DNA from: Pseudomonas fluorescens
GTDB taxonomy: Bacteria; Pseudomonadota; Gammaproteobacteria; Pseudomonadales; Pseudomonadaceae
Direction: 5' to 3'
Length of the DNA: 64,000 nt
Assembly: GCF_019212185.1 (NCBI RefSeq)
Contig: NZ_CP078138.1
Location: 6,115,501 to 6,179,500 of the forward strand
Both the position numbers and the translations under genes were made by a program. Shown here in pieces: positions 9,460-19,049 of this stretch; the first letter of the stretch is position 1; every line of letters begins with the position of its first letter. The notes beneath the pieces are model-generated. The model ran no database searches and was not told the origin of the DNA. It worked only from the letters and a program-made list of their open reading frames with translations.

Positions 9460-10656
9460 ATGTCCCTGCCAAGCTTGCGCCTCAAAGCCAACGCCGACCG
9501 TCGCCTGCGCGCCGGTCACCTGTGGGTCTACAGTAACGAAATCGACGTAGCCACCACCCCACTGCACGGCTTCAAGGCTGGCGATCAAGCGATTCTGGAA
9601 GCTGCCGGCGGCAAGCCGCTGGGCATCGTGGCCATGAGCCCGAACAACCTGATCTGCGCCCGCCTGCTGTCGCGCGACATCAAGCTGCCATTGGACAAGT
9701 CGCTGCTGGTGCACCGCCTCAACGTCGCCCTATCGCTGCGCGAGCGCCTGTTTGACAAGCCGTTCTACCGCCTGGTCTACGGCGATTCCGACCTGCTGCC
9801 GGGCCTGGTGGTCGATCGTTTCGGCGACATCCTGGTGGTGCAGATCGCTTCGGCAACCATGGAAGCCCATAAGGACGACGTGATCGCCGCCCTGACCCAG
9901 GTACTGAAGCCGAGCGGCATTCTGTTCAAGAACGACTCCGCCGCGCGCGACGCCGAAGGCCTTGAGCGCTACGTCGAAACCGTGTTCGGCCTGGTGCCGG
10001 AGTGGGTTGCCCTGGAAGAGAACGGGGTGAAATTCGAGGCACCGGTGATCCAGGGCCAGAAAACCGGCTGGTTCTACGACCACCGCATGAACCGCGCGCG
10101 CCTGGCACCCTACGCCAAGGGCAAGCGCGTGCTCGACCTGTACAGCTACATCGGCGGCTGGGGCGTGCAAGCAGCAGCCTTCGGCGCCAGCGAAGTGTTC
10201 TGCGTCGACGCCTCGGGCTTTGCGCTGGACGGTGTCGAGCGTAACGCCGCACTGAACGGCTTCGCCGACAAGATGACCTGCATCGAAGGCGACGTGTTCG
10301 AAGCCTTGAAGGAACTGAAAGCCAGCGAAGAGCGTTTCGACGTGATCGTTGCCGACCCGCCCGCCTTCATCAAGCGCAAGAAAGACATGAAGAACGGCGA
10401 AGGCGCCTACCGCCGCCTGAACGAGCAAGCCATGCGCCTGCTCAACAAAGACGGCATCCTGGTCAGTGCCTCGTGTTCGATGCACCTGCCCGAAGACGAC
10501 CTGCAAAACATCCTCCTGACCAGCGCCCGCCACCTGGACCGCAACATCCAGATGCTCGAACGCGGCGGCCAGGGCCCGGATCATCCGGTGCATCCGGCGA
10601 TTGCTGAAACGCGTTACATCAAGAGCATTACTTGCCGGTTGTTGCCGAATAGCTGA
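9460..10656 (+). CDS. rlmI: 23S rRNA m5C1962 methyltransferase RlmI-like
   Basis: This 398-aa protein has an N-terminal PUA-type domain (LRLKANADRRLRAGHLWVYS) and a C-terminal Rossmann methyltransferase domain with the SAM motif VLDLYSYIGGWGVQAA and the catalytic loop DPPAF. Conserved KTGWFYDHR marks the RlmI/YccW family, which methylates C1962 of 23S rRNA using AdoMet. The start at 9460 is preceded by a GGAG-like site (9450-9453). Divergent from the HDOD gene. The only doubt is the exact rRNA position in this organism. Confidence 0.92.
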   Translation: MSLPSLRLKANADRRLRAGHLWVYSNEIDVATTPLHGFKAGDQAILEAAGGKPLGIVAMSPNNLICARLLSRDIKLPLDKSLLVHRLNVALSLRERLFDKPFYRLVYGDSDLLPGLVVDRFGDILVVQIASATMEAHKDDVIAALTQVLKPSGILFKNDSAARDAEGLERYVETVFGLVPEWVALEENGVKFEAPVIQGQKTGWFYDHRMNRARLAPYAKGKRVLDLYSYIGGWGVQAAAFGASEVFCVDASGFALDGVERNAALNGFADKMTCIEGDVFEALKELKASEERFDVIVADPPAFIKRKKDMKNGEGAYRRLNEQAMRLLNKDGILVSASCSMHLPEDDLQNILLTSARHLDRNIQMLERGGQGPDHPVHPAIAETRYIKSITCRLLPNS

Positions 10657-10673
10657 TCGAACTACTACCCCAC

Positions 10674-10770
10674 CGTAGGAGCGAGCTCGCTCGCGAAAAA
10701 CGTAAACGATAACGCAGCGCTATCAGGCAGTCTGCGGTGTCCATGCGCTCTTCGCGAGCAAGCTCGCTCA
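10674..10770. repeat. REP pair (REPIN) between rlmI and the MFS gene
   Basis: The left copy (10674-10697, GTAGGAGCGAGCTCGCTCGC plus GAAA) and right copy (10748-10770, CGCTCTTCGCGAGCAAGCTC plus GCT) are inverted and well conserved, a complete REPIN. The rest of the 276-bp gap (10657-10932) holds no gene that I can see; it includes the MFS promoter region. Confidence 0.8.
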
Positions 10771-10932
10771 GGTTTCGAGTCGAACTGCCGATTTGCGTGA
10801 TAAATCACGCCCCGCCGCCTACGCAGTCCCATTCCTACATAAAAAAGGGAAATACCCCACGCCCATTTTGATTGAACTCCACACCTCGCAGATTAGTATC
10901 GGTTTCTGGCTTTCCTGCGGAAAACAAAAATA

Positions 10933-12156
10933 ATGTCTAAGTCCTCACAACCGCCCACGGCTAGTGACGAATCCAGGCGACAATACCTTTCACGATTCAT
11001 CCTTATCACCTGCATCTCGCTGATCAGCTTTTTCCCAATCAATATTCTGCTGCCGTCTTTCCCAGCCCTCGCCACCCACTTCGATACCACCAGCGCCGAC
11101 ATTGCGCTGTCCATCAGCGTGTTCACCCTGGCTTTCTCGATATCCCAACTAGTCGTCGGTCCACTCTCGGATAAATGGGGACGCAAGGCAGTGCTTTTGG
11201 CTTGTATCAGCCTGTCGATCCTGGGAGCGATAGGCTGTGTACTGGCCGCTGACTACCTGACTTTCATGCTGTTTCGCACAGTGCAGGCTTTAGGCTGCGG
11301 CTTTTTTGTGCTGGGGCATGCTCTGGTGGAAGATCTGTTCGAGGAACAGGATCGAGCGCGAGTACGTCTCTACTACATGACGCTGAGCGGCTCGTTTGTC
11401 GCCCTGTCACCGCTGATCGGTTCATGGCTGCAAACCTTATTCGACTGGCAAGGGAGCTTCTACGGATTCGCCTTGATGGCCCTGGGCATGCTGATCCATG
11501 CGATATCCACCCTACCCTCCAAGTCCGCCAGCCCGCATCGCGTGACGTTATCGATTATCGCCACACTGAAAGCCGTAGCGGGCAACCATAATTTCCTGCG
11601 CTACTGGTGGATCGCCTCTCTGGCCTTCGCCTGTTACTTCGCGTTAATCAGTGTGACACCGCTGATTTTCATGGACGCTTTGCAACTATCCCAATACCAA
11701 TACGCGCTGGTGTTGATGGTGTACGGCATCGCCTATTTATTGGGTGGTGTCGCCGCGGGGTTGTTGCAAAAACGTGTTCCACTGTCCCGGCAAATCAACA
11801 TCGGCCTCGGATTGCTCTGTGTTGCCGGCGTACTGTTAGCGCTGACTCTCAATGTTGACGCCATCACGCCCGTGACCTTGCTGGCCCCAATGCTAATAAG
11901 CGCCCTCGCCGTAACACTCGTGCGGCCCGCCGCAATTTCTGCAGCGATGTCAATGTTCTCAAGCAGCGCGGGTACGGCGGCGTCAGCAGGTAATAGCATC
12001 ATGTTCCTCACAGCTGCCATCAGCAGCGCGGCACTGGCGCAGACGGGCAAATATCTGCTCGTAACTATCGCAATAAGCTTTATCCTCCTCAGCCTTTTGG
12101 GCTGGCTGACCAACGCCAAAATCTACGCTAAACGCCATCCAATGCGTTCTACCTAA
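10933..12156 (+). CDS. Bcr/CflA-type MFS drug-resistance transporter
   Basis: This 407-aa inner-membrane protein has about 12 transmembrane segments. The MFS motif A is GPLSDKWGRKAVL in the loop after helix 2, and PSFPALATHFDT after helix 1 is typical of the Bcr/CflA (DHA1) subfamily, which exports drugs or metabolites with proton antiport. Codon use and GC are somewhat lower than in its neighbours, and it sits between REP elements, so it may be a lineage-specific insertion. The substrate cannot be told from the sequence. Confidence 0.8.
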   Translation: MSKSSQPPTASDESRRQYLSRFILITCISLISFFPINILLPSFPALATHFDTTSADIALSISVFTLAFSISQLVVGPLSDKWGRKAVLLACISLSILGAIGCVLAADYLTFMLFRTVQALGCGFFVLGHALVEDLFEEQDRARVRLYYMTLSGSFVALSPLIGSWLQTLFDWQGSFYGFALMALGMLIHAISTLPSKSASPHRVTLSIIATLKAVAGNHNFLRYWWIASLAFACYFALISVTPLIFMDALQLSQYQYALVLMVYGIAYLLGGVAAGLLQKRVPLSRQINIGLGLLCVAGVLLALTLNVDAITPVTLLAPMLISALAVTLVRPAAISAAMSMFSSSAGTAASAGNSIMFLTAAISSAALAQTGKYLLVTIAISFILLSLLGWLTNAKIYAKRHPMRST

Positions 12157-12174
12157 TAGCACTGCGTTATCGTT

Positions 12175-12207
12175 GACGTTTTTCGCGAGCAAGCTCACTC
12201 CTACAAC
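12175..12207. repeat. Single REP sequence
   Basis: GACGTTTTTCGCGAGCAAGC continues into TCACTCCTACA, a single Pseudomonas REP. The gap 12157-12450 between the MFS gene and ilvD contains this REP, the ilvD promoter region and nothing else that I can recognise. Confidence 0.75.
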
Positions 12208-12450
12208 TCCACACGTCCCAAAGCCGCCGTGTTCACGGTTTCGGCCATTCCCTCCAGCCGCCAGCGGTGTAGAATCGACGCTATTCATCGCCAGTCATCC
12301 CCCGGCGGGTTTATGAGCTCAAGGCCAATGCGCACGGCGATCCCGTCACGTTTGCGGCAACGTCCGGACACACGGCCATTTTTCGGGTGTTCCAGACGTC
12401 AATAGAAGCTCACTCCCCTTTGATACCTGATTTGCCGCCCGGAGTGCTCC

Positions 12451-14292
12451 ATGCCTGATTACCGTTCGAAAACATCCACCCACGGCCGCAACATGGCCGG
12501 TGCTCGTGCCCTGTGGCGCGCCACGGGGATGAAAGATGACGACTTCAAAAAGCCGATCATCGCCATTGCCAACTCGTTCACCCAGTTCGTACCGGGCCAC
12601 GTTCACTTGAAGGATCTGGGTCAACTGGTCGCCCGCGAGATCGAGCGCGCTGGCGGCGTTGCCAAAGAATTCAACACCATCGCGGTCGATGACGGCATCG
12701 CAATGGGCCACGACGGCATGCTCTATTCGCTGCCGAGCCGCGAGATCATCGCCGACTCCGTCGAATACATGGTCAACGCGCACTGTGCCGACGCCATCGT
12801 CTGCATCTCCAACTGCGACAAGATCACCCCTGGCATGCTGATGGCCGCCCTGCGCCTGAACATCCCGGTGATCTTCGTGTCCGGCGGCCCGATGGAAGCC
12901 GGCAAGACCAAACTCGCCTCCCACGGCCTGGACCTGGTTGACGCCATGGTCATCGCCGCCGACTCCAGCGCTTCTGACGAGAAAGTCGCTGAGTACGAGC
13001 GCAGCGCCTGCCCGACCTGCGGTTCGTGCTCCGGCATGTTCACCGCCAACTCGATGAACTGCCTGACCGAAGCCCTGGGCCTGGCCCTGCCGGGCAACGG
13101 TTCGACCCTGGCCACCCACAGCGATCGCGAACAGCTGTTCCTGCAGGCCGGCCGCACCATCGTCGAGCTGTGCAAGCGCTACTACGGCGAGAACGATGAG
13201 TCGGTATTGCCGCGCAACATCGCCAACTTCAAGGCCTTCGAAAACGCCATGATGCTCGACATCGCCATGGGCGGTTCGACCAACACCATCCTGCACCTGC
13301 TGGCCGCCGCCCAGGAAGCCGAGATCGCGTTCGACCTGCGTGACATCGATCGCCTGTCGCGCAAAGTGCCGCAACTGTGCAAGGTGGCGCCGAACATCCA
13401 GAAGTACCACATGGAAGACGTGCACCGTGCCGGCGGGATTTTCAGCATCCTCGGGTCGCTGGCCCGTGGTGGCCTGCTGCACACCGACCTGCCGACCGTA
13501 CACAGCAAGACCATGGCCGAAGGCATTGCCAAGTGGGACATCACCCAGACCGACGACGAAGCGGTGCATCACTTCTTCAAGGCCGGCCCGGCAGGCATCC
13601 CGACCCAGACCGCATTCAGCCAGTCGACCCGTTGGGAAGCCCTCGACGACGACCGTGAAAACGGCTGCATCCGCAGCTTCGAACACGCCTACTCGCAAGA
13701 AGGCGGCCTGGCCGTGCTGTACGGCAACATCGCCCTCGACGGCTGCGTGGTGAAAACCGCCGGTGTCGACGAGTCGATCCACGTGTTCGAAGGCAACGCG
13801 AAAATCTTCGAAAGCCAGGACAGCGCGGTACGCGGCATCCTCGCCGACGAAGTGCAGGCCGGCGACATCGTGATCATTCGCTACGAAGGTCCGAAAGGCG
13901 GCCCGGGCATGCAGGAAATGCTCTATCCGACCTCCTACCTGAAGTCCAAGGGCCTGGGCAAAGCCTGCGCCCTGCTGACCGATGGCCGTTTCTCCGGCGG
14001 CACCTCGGGCCTGTCCATCGGCCACGCGTCGCCAGAAGCCGCCGCCGGCGGTGCCATTGGCCTGGTGCAGGACGGCGACAAGGTGTTGATCGATATTCCG
14101 AACCGTTCGATCAACCTGCTGGTCAGCGACGAAGAACTCGCCGCCCGCCGCGCCGAGCAGGACAAGAAAGGCTGGAAACCGGTGGAAGTGCGCCCACGTA
14201 AAGTGACCACCGCGCTGAAAGCATACGCCCTGCTCGCCACCAGCGCCGACAAGGGCGCGGTGCGCAACAAGGCCATGCTTGACGGGCTGTGA
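12451..14292 (+). CDS. ilvD: Dihydroxy-acid dehydratase
   Basis: This 613-aa enzyme converts 2,3-dihydroxy-isovalerate (and the methylvalerate analogue) to the 2-keto acid in valine and isoleucine synthesis. Iron-sulfur ligand motifs [10 protein letters not shown] and [18 protein letters not shown] are present, as is the C-terminal [14 protein letters not shown]. Length and N-terminus ([22 protein letters not shown]) are standard; the GGAGTGCTCC site before 12451 supports the start. It is monocistronic, followed directly by a strong terminator. Confidence 0.98.
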   Translation: MPDYRSKTSTHGRNMAGARALWRATGMKDDDFKKPIIAIANSFTQFVPGHVHLKDLGQLVAREIERAGGVAKEFNTIAVDDGIAMGHDGMLYSLPSREIIADSVEYMVNAHCADAIVCISNCDKITPGMLMAALRLNIPVIFVSGGPMEAGKTKLASHGLDLVDAMVIAADSSASDEKVAEYERSACPTCGSCSGMFTANSMNCLTEALGLALPGNGSTLATHSDREQLFLQAGRTIVELCKRYYGENDESVLPRNIANFKAFENAMMLDIAMGGSTNTILHLLAAAQEAEIAFDLRDIDRLSRKVPQLCKVAPNIQKYHMEDVHRAGGIFSILGSLARGGLLHTDLPTVHSKTMAEGIAKWDITQTDDEAVHHFFKAGPAGIPTQTAFSQSTRWEALDDDRENGCIRSFEHAYSQEGGLAVLYGNIALDGCVVKTAGVDESIHVFEGNAKIFESQDSAVRGILADEVQAGDIVIIRYEGPKGGPGMQEMLYPTSYLKSKGLGKACALLTDGRFSGGTSGLSIGHASPEAAAGGAIGLVQDGDKVLIDIPNRSINLLVSDEELAARRAEQDKKGWKPVEVRPRKVTTALKAYALLATSADKGAVRNKAMLDGL

Positions 14293-14309
14293 TCGCTAGC
14301 TGCTGAACA

Positions 14310-14343
14310 AAAAATGCCCCGCCTCGTGCGGGGCATTTTTTTG
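14310..14343 (+). terminator. ilvD: Rho-independent terminator of ilvD
   Basis: A GC-rich stem ATGCCCCGC / GCGGGGCAT with loop CTCGT is flanked by A-rich DNA on the left and at least seven T residues on the right. The A/T symmetry lets it also terminate the convergent DUF6124 gene at 14350. Confidence 0.93.
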
Positions 14344-14349
14344 CCTGTA

Positions 14350-14637
14350 TCAATCGTGCGGATCAAGATTATCCAGCGCCTGATTCACCGCCAACTCACC
14401 CAGCATGATGACCTGCGCAATACCCAGCATCGTGCTGCGTTGCGGACCTTCCAGCAACCCGGCGAAATCACTGGCCATGACGTGCGCCGAGGCGAGTGAT
14501 TCGCAGGCGTGGGCCAACAGGGTTTCGGTGTCGAGGCCAGGGGTCATCAGGAAGGTGCGGCAGGGTTTGCGGGGAGTGGTGTGAGCGCGGGAAAGTGGGA
14601 TGTCGAGTCCCGGAGGATCGGGGGTGATCTTCAACAT
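14350..14637 (-). CDS. DUF6124 (formerly DUF3077) small protein
   Basis: This 95-aa protein fits a Pseudomonas-specific family: N-terminal MLKITPDPP, then a conserved helical part (TETLLAHACESLASAHVMASDFAGLLEGPQR split over two helices) and a C-terminal NQALD. The function is unknown. The start at 14637 is preceded by TAAGGAG (14645-14651 on the minus strand). The gene has an unusually long upstream region with several stable hairpins and shares the ilvD terminator. Family assignment is from memory of the conserved motifs. Confidence 0.75.
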   Translation of the reverse strand: MLKITPDPPGLDIPLSRAHTTPRKPCRTFLMTPGLDTETLLAHACESLASAHVMASDFAGLLEGPQRSTMLGIAQVIMLGELAVNQALDNLDPHD

Positions 14638-14640
14638 GGG

Positions 14641-15105
14641 AAAAACTCCTTACACCTATAGATAAGGAGCCATCACCCTCGCTACCAAACGAAGGGTGGC
14701 GGCCAATACACAGGTTGGTAGACCGGGGTGTAAGGAATCCGGCGCGCCCGAAAGCGCCCTGTGCATGGCCACCATAAATGCAGCAATGACAAAGCATTGC
14801 CCAAGGTGTTGCCTTGCACCTCACACACTCGGGCTACCAAACCCGATCGCTGATATTCAGCGACGGATCACGGTAGTGGCCGAGGACAAGGCGCACAAGT
14901 CGGACGATTCTGATGTAGGCGTAGTCCTTTACGCAAGATTGTGACCGCAGGGGTGAGTGACTGGAAATGTCGGCAACGGGCCGCTCACAGATTCGCGAGA
15001 AATCACCCAGCACGAACAACCGGCATAAGCGCGGCGTCGCACTGGGTGAACCGGTACTGGATAGATGCGAGGTTTTTTGTGCAGCCGTTCAGACCGCCTG
15101 CGGGA
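14641..15105 (-). promoter_or_regulatory. Hairpin-rich leader of the DUF6124 gene; no gene in this gap
   Basis: The gap contains several inverted repeats. At 14674-14698, CACCCT/AGGGTG encloses a loop with GCTACCAAAC. At 14706-14730, TACAC/GTGTA encloses TTGGTAGA. At 14829-14846, TCGGG/CCCGA encloses CTACCAAA. At 14848-14862, CGCTGA/TCAGCG encloses TAT. Read on the gene's own strand, two loops show TTTGGTAG. The pattern suggests a structured RNA leader or protein-binding sites. No coding potential was accepted here. Function is unknown. Confidence 0.5.
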
Positions 15106-15747
15106 TCATGGCCGAACCCAAGGCTCGGCTATGGCCAGCGTGATGAGATATCGCTCTTCATTTGGGCGCTTATCGTCTCTAAATCGACCTACCACCAACA
15201 TCGCTTGGTACTTGCTTCCCGCCTGCCAATAAGAGGTGCCGCTTTTTTTTACACCTCGTAATTGAGCGCGCCATTCGAGCGTGTCGGCAAACGGCGGATC
15301 ATCTTTGACGCGGATAGGCTTCCAGCCCGCCTTGCGCCACTGGTCTTGTAGGTCCAATACAATCTTGAGCGTGTCATCGAGCAAAAGCGGCTCGATTTGA
15401 GGGGACATACGCACACCATCGATTCGCTCATCACGGCCAAATCCAACCGTAAAAAATCGAGCCAATGGCGTTACAAAGCCATACTGAGAATCTATGAAAC
15501 GCAGCCTTGCATCGGATCGTGGAATATTGAACCAGGCGTGCCCAGAAATTAGAGGTCCGATGCTCGCACTAGAGCGCTTACGCATATCTTCGTAAGGCTC
15601 ACCAATCACCAGAGCGATTTCCGGCTCGTATGAAACGGCCTTGATCACAATAGTCGCCAACAAAGCTGTGGCTACCATAATCAGGATACGAGCGCGCCAA
15701 CTCACCTGTTTGAGCCGATTCGCCAGCACAGCTCGAACCCGAATCAT
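15106..15747 (-). CDS. Candidate immunity protein, second paralog
   Basis: This 213-aa protein has an N-terminal membrane anchor (ILIMVATALLATIVIKAV, about residues 17-37) and a periplasmic-looking domain. It is clearly paralogous to the gene before it: both contain PEIAL.IGEPYE, SDARLRFID.QYGFVTP, DGVRMSP and NEERYLITL.(L/I)AEPW. The start at 15747 forms an ATGA overlap with the upstream paralog's stop. The tight three-gene set behind a PAAR-domain gene suggests an immunity protein for a type VI effector acting in the periplasm. This is inference; no family name is known to me. Confidence 0.6.
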   Translation of the reverse strand: MIRVRAVLANRLKQVSWRARILIMVATALLATIVIKAVSYEPEIALVIGEPYEDMRKRSSASIGPLISGHAWFNIPRSDARLRFIDSQYGFVTPLARFFTVGFGRDERIDGVRMSPQIEPLLLDDTLKIVLDLQDQWRKAGWKPIRVKDDPPFADTLEWRAQLRGVKKSGTSYWQAGSKYQAMLVVGRFRDDKRPNEERYLITLAIAEPWVRP

Positions 15748-16349
15748 GGTTTCACCCACGGCTCGGCGAGCGAGAGGGTAATGAGATAGCGCTCCTCGTT
15801 CGGGCGCTTGGGATCATCAAAGCGCCCCACATTCAGCATGACCTGATAAAGATTGGCTGCCTGCCAACGAGTTGTACCGCCCTTCCTCTCATTCTGTAAT
15901 CGAGCCCGCCAATAGGGCGTGTCAGCAATCGGTGGACGAATAGCTCGCCAACCTTTCTGCCGCCATTGGTCTTGCAACTCCAATATCAGTTTCAGCGTGT
16001 CGTCGAGTAGAAGAGGCTCAAGTTGAGGCGACATTCGCACACCGTCGATCACCCCCTCATCGAACATAACAGCGAAAAAACGAGCCTGGGGTGTCACGAA
16101 GCCGTATTGAGCATCAATAAATCTTAATCGAGCATCTGACTTGGGGATGTTGAAAGAGGAGCGCCCCGCCACAGCCGGGCCAATGACTGCACTGGATCGC
16201 TGACGCATGGCCTCATAAGGCTCGCCAATCATTAAGGCAATTTCTGGATCGCCCGCAGTAGTATTGATTGCCATAACCGCCCACGACAGCACTGCAACGG
16301 CAAGGCCTAGCGCTCCAAGCCGAATGCCGATTCGCTTGTTCAAGTTCAT
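15744..16349 (-). CDS. Candidate immunity protein, first paralog
   Basis: This 201-aa protein has one N-terminal membrane segment (LGALGLAVAVLSWAVMAI) and the same exported domain as the following gene; about half the residues are shared. Its start overlaps the effector gene's stop (ATGA at 16346-16349) and its stop overlaps the next start, so all three are translated together. Duplicated immunity genes behind one effector can reflect defence against related effectors from competitors. The role is inferred from context alone. Confidence 0.6.
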   Translation of the reverse strand: MNLNKRIGIRLGALGLAVAVLSWAVMAINTTAGDPEIALMIGEPYEAMRQRSSAVIGPAVAGRSSFNIPKSDARLRFIDAQYGFVTPQARFFAVMFDEGVIDGVRMSPQLEPLLLDDTLKLILELQDQWRQKGWRAIRPPIADTPYWRARLQNERKGGTTRWQAANLYQVMLNVGRFDDPKRPNEERYLITLSLAEPWVKP

Positions 16350-17767
16350 CGCACGCCGTAACCGGCAGCGATATCACGAATCGACTGCTCAATTCGATGA
16401 CGATCAGTTCCTTCTAGAAGGCTATGAAACTGCATTGCGGCCTTTAGTACAAAGGCCATGCGCTGATCAATATCAGACAGGTCAGCCAAGGGGTTACTGC
16501 CAAAGCCGATAGTGCGGCTATCGTCAATACGCTGGCACTGACTAGCCAACGTCAACTCAATGGCTTGTGCCGCGCCAGACGGTATACCCGTCACAAAGGA
16601 AGCGTGGTTTGCTCGCAAAAGTCTTACGAACTTAACGTCGCTGTACATTGAAGGTTGCAAGATATTGACTTGCTCATGCTTAGCAAGATGTTCAACGCTT
16701 TTTGCAATATCCCCCATCTCGACTGCCCGGAAAGTCTGTCTGATTTCCTTGTAATCAGTACCGAACTTTAGCATTTGCCCAATCGGCCAAAGCACAGGAA
16801 ATTCTTCAATTTCATAGATGTTCTCCCGCGCCTCAAGACACTCCTCAAACGCCCCCAACCCCCTCTCGCTATAAAACAAATGCAACGGATACACATCCAA
16901 AAACAGCGTGGTATTACCCAGCGCCAGCATGTCGTGGACGAATTGCAGTTGCTGTTGCACCAGCGATAGCGGTTCGCCGTCGCGCCGCAGGTCGACGCCT
17001 GGCACCGGGTTGTTGCTGCGGGCTTGTTCGTAGTCGCGTTGCGCTCGTTTGTCGGTCTTGCCGAAGAGGGTCAGTCCAGGAAATTTCCAGCGCCGCTCAG
17101 CGCTATCAATCATGCGTTGTCCTGCCTGGTGCTCGGCCTGGATCTTCTCGATCGACTCCACCGCATGCAACAACCCACACCCCACCTGCTTCGACGCAAA
17201 CGCCGCCAGCCCTGCCCATTGGAAGCGTGGGTCTTTCAGCCAGAGGTTGGCGTAGGCGGCGTTGATTGCGCGGTTGCGGGCTTTGGGGTCAGCGATGAGG
17301 ATGCCGCCCGGGGCGACGATGGCTTCGGCGCGCATTTGGTAGCTGCGCCAGAGGTTTTCGCAGAATGGCGTGGGTTGCTCGCTGAACGCTGCCGCAGGCG
17401 AGGCGTTGAAGGAGCGCGGGGCGGCGGGAGTGGGGGCGAATGATTGAGTGGCGGCTCGGCTGTGGTCGAACGCCTGGGCATTTTCGAATACTTCCGAGAA
17501 GATTGTCTGGTTGGCTTCGAGCCGGGGTGGCGGGTCGCACTTGCAGCGGCAGAGGTCACCGTCGAGGGCGACTTGGCGGCCGTAGAACGAGTTGTTCAGA
17601 TGAGGACCGTCGAGGGCGATGACGCCGGTGCTGTCGCATTCCGGGCAATAGACTTCATCGCCTGCACAAGCAACGGGCTGGCCTTCGATCTTGAAAAATC
17701 CGGTGCCCGTGCGTACGTCGCCGCCGACGGTGGTTTTGGCCCCAACGGTGATGAGGTGGCGCTTCAT
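16346..17767 (-). CDS. PAAR-domain type VI secretion effector candidate (DUF2515-like)
   Basis: This 473-aa protein begins with a PAAR-like tip domain (ITVGAKTTVGGDVRTGTG, GDEVYCPECDSTG, GRQVALDGDLCRCKC; residues 5-80) that would cap the VgrG spike and bind zinc through cysteines. A Pro/Ala-rich linker (about 95-130) leads to a helical domain with RAINAAYANLWLKDPRFQWAG and ASKQVGCGLLHA that resembles DUF2515. No nuclease or lipase motif was found. It is the first gene of a three-gene set with two membrane-anchored immunity candidates. The toxic activity is unknown. No T6SS core genes are in the window. Confidence 0.65.
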   Translation of the reverse strand: MKRHLITVGAKTTVGGDVRTGTGFFKIEGQPVACAGDEVYCPECDSTGVIALDGPHLNNSFYGRQVALDGDLCRCKCDPPPRLEANQTIFSEVFENAQAFDHSRAATQSFAPTPAAPRSFNASPAAAFSEQPTPFCENLWRSYQMRAEAIVAPGGILIADPKARNRAINAAYANLWLKDPRFQWAGLAAFASKQVGCGLLHAVESIEKIQAEHQAGQRMIDSAERRWKFPGLTLFGKTDKRAQRDYEQARSNNPVPGVDLRRDGEPLSLVQQQLQFVHDMLALGNTTLFLDVYPLHLFYSERGLGAFEECLEARENIYEIEEFPVLWPIGQMLKFGTDYKEIRQTFRAVEMGDIAKSVEHLAKHEQVNILQPSMYSDVKFVRLLRANHASFVTGIPSGAAQAIELTLASQCQRIDDSRTIGFGSNPLADLSDIDQRMAFVLKAAMQFHSLLEGTDRHRIEQSIRDIAAGYGVR

Positions 17768-17945
17768 GCGAAATGTGTCCCTGTCAGATCGAAAGGACGC
17801 ACGCTAGAAGAGCCAATGCCGGAGTTAAATCAGACGTTTCGTTGCTTGGTGTAGGACGGCTCTGTAAAGCCGGAAACCAAGTGCGCCAATACCTGACTGT
17901 CAGCGCACCTGGATCTCATATTCTGACAACCTGCGGCGCCCTAAG

Positions 17946-17973
17946 GTTTTTCGCGAGCAGGCTCGCTCCTACA
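17946..17973. repeat. Single REP sequence
   Basis: GTTTTTCGCGAGCAGGCTCG followed by CTCCTACA is a conserved Pseudomonas REP. It lies between the PAAR gene start and the pchP stop, where no gene is present. Confidence 0.8.
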
Positions 17974-17993
17974 GGAGCGGCGGGATGCCGGAG

Positions 17994-19049
17994 TTACTGA
18001 ATATCCTCCGGCTTGACGATCACCCAGTTCTTGTCCGCCGTCACCGGCAAGCCTTCTTTGGCCTGGGCCGCAGCGTTTTTGGCCATCATGCCGTTAATCT
18101 GGGTCATGTATTTGTCCTTGCGGTTGATCCACAGGTGGATGCCGCCCTTGGCCACGTCGACGCCGTGGAACAGCATGTAGCCATCGCTGGTCGGGGTATC
18201 GCCGCCTACCAGCACCGGTTTTTTCCACTCATCGATGTAGGTCAGGATCGCGGCCTGTTTGCCGGCCATCCAGGTCGCCGGGGTCCATAGGTAAGGGGTC
18301 AGCTCCAGGCCCAGGTTGGCTTTTTCGTCATACTTGCCGGCGGTGATCTGTTTGCGTGCGGTGGTCAACTCGCCGGTCTTGCGGTCCTTGAGCAGCATCG
18401 ACACGCCGATGACGTTCTGCGGTTTGACGTTGTAGCCGTATTTCGGATCGGAAGCGACCATGCGCACCAGCTCTTCCGAGGCGGCGGTCATCACATAGAC
18501 CTCAATGCCGTTTTCCATCAGCTTGTTGTACAGCTCGGCCTGGCCGGTGAAGATTTTCGGCGGGTTGACCTCGATGGTCTTGACCACATCCCCTTCGTAA
18601 TAGGTGCTCGGCACCGGTTTGCCGGAAGCCATCAGCTCATCAACGTAGCCCTTGAGCTCCTTGAGGGTGAAGCCCGAGAACACTTGCGCGACCCAGGGGT
18701 AGCAGACCATGTCGTCGACTTCACAGAGCCGGTAGTAGTAACTGAACAGGCTTTCCTTGTGATCGGCGGTGTCCTTGAACGGCATCAGTTTCAGCGAGGG
18801 ATCGAGTTTCTCACGGGTGATCAGGCCCTTGTTCTCCATGAACGGCAGCAACGACTCTTCCAGGTCGTAGCGGTAACTGGTGTTGTCCATGTCGAACACC
18901 GCGTAGTTACCCTTGTTCGCATTGGCCGCGATCATCGCGTCCAATTGCTTGGCCTGAGCCTCGGGCCAGTGCTTGAGATCAGTGGCGGACACCTGGCCGG
19001 CAAGGCCCAGGCACATGGCGACGGCTAACACTTTCGCGGCGACTTTCAT
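17994..19049 (-). CDS. pchP: Phosphorylcholine phosphatase (HAD superfamily)
   Basis: This 351-aa exported enzyme has a signal peptide (about residues 1-22, ending VSA) and the HAD nucleophile motif FDMDNTS with aspartates 53 and 55. Later motifs include MTAASEE and GDTPTSDGYM. PchP hydrolyses phosphorylcholine to choline and phosphate in the periplasm, feeding choline catabolism and phosphate scavenging. The start at 19049 was chosen because AGGGAG lies 8 nt upstream; the ATG at 19055 is too close to that site. A much longer in-frame reading to 19577 is not family-like. Divergent from the symporter at 19290. Confidence 0.9.
   Translation of the reverse strand: MKVAAKVLAVAMCLGLAGQVSATDLKHWPEAQAKQLDAMIAANANKGNYAVFDMDNTSYRYDLEESLLPFMENKGLITREKLDPSLKLMPFKDTADHKESLFSYYYRLCEVDDMVCYPWVAQVFSGFTLKELKGYVDELMASGKPVPSTYYEGDVVKTIEVNPPKIFTGQAELYNKLMENGIEVYVMTAASEELVRMVASDPKYGYNVKPQNVIGVSMLLKDRKTGELTTARKQITAGKYDEKANLGLELTPYLWTPATWMAGKQAAILTYIDEWKKPVLVGGDTPTSDGYMLFHGVDVAKGGIHLWINRKDKYMTQINGMMAKNAAAQAKEGLPVTADKNWVIVKPEDIQ

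Noticed and set aside
12346..14025. Long open frame antisense to ilvD
   Set aside because: It mirrors the codon structure of ilvD, a GC-rich gene; its translation has no family features.
14696..14944. 82-codon open frame in the DUF6124 leader
   Set aside because: It overlaps the hairpin structures, has no ribosome site, and looks like translation of a structured noncoding region.
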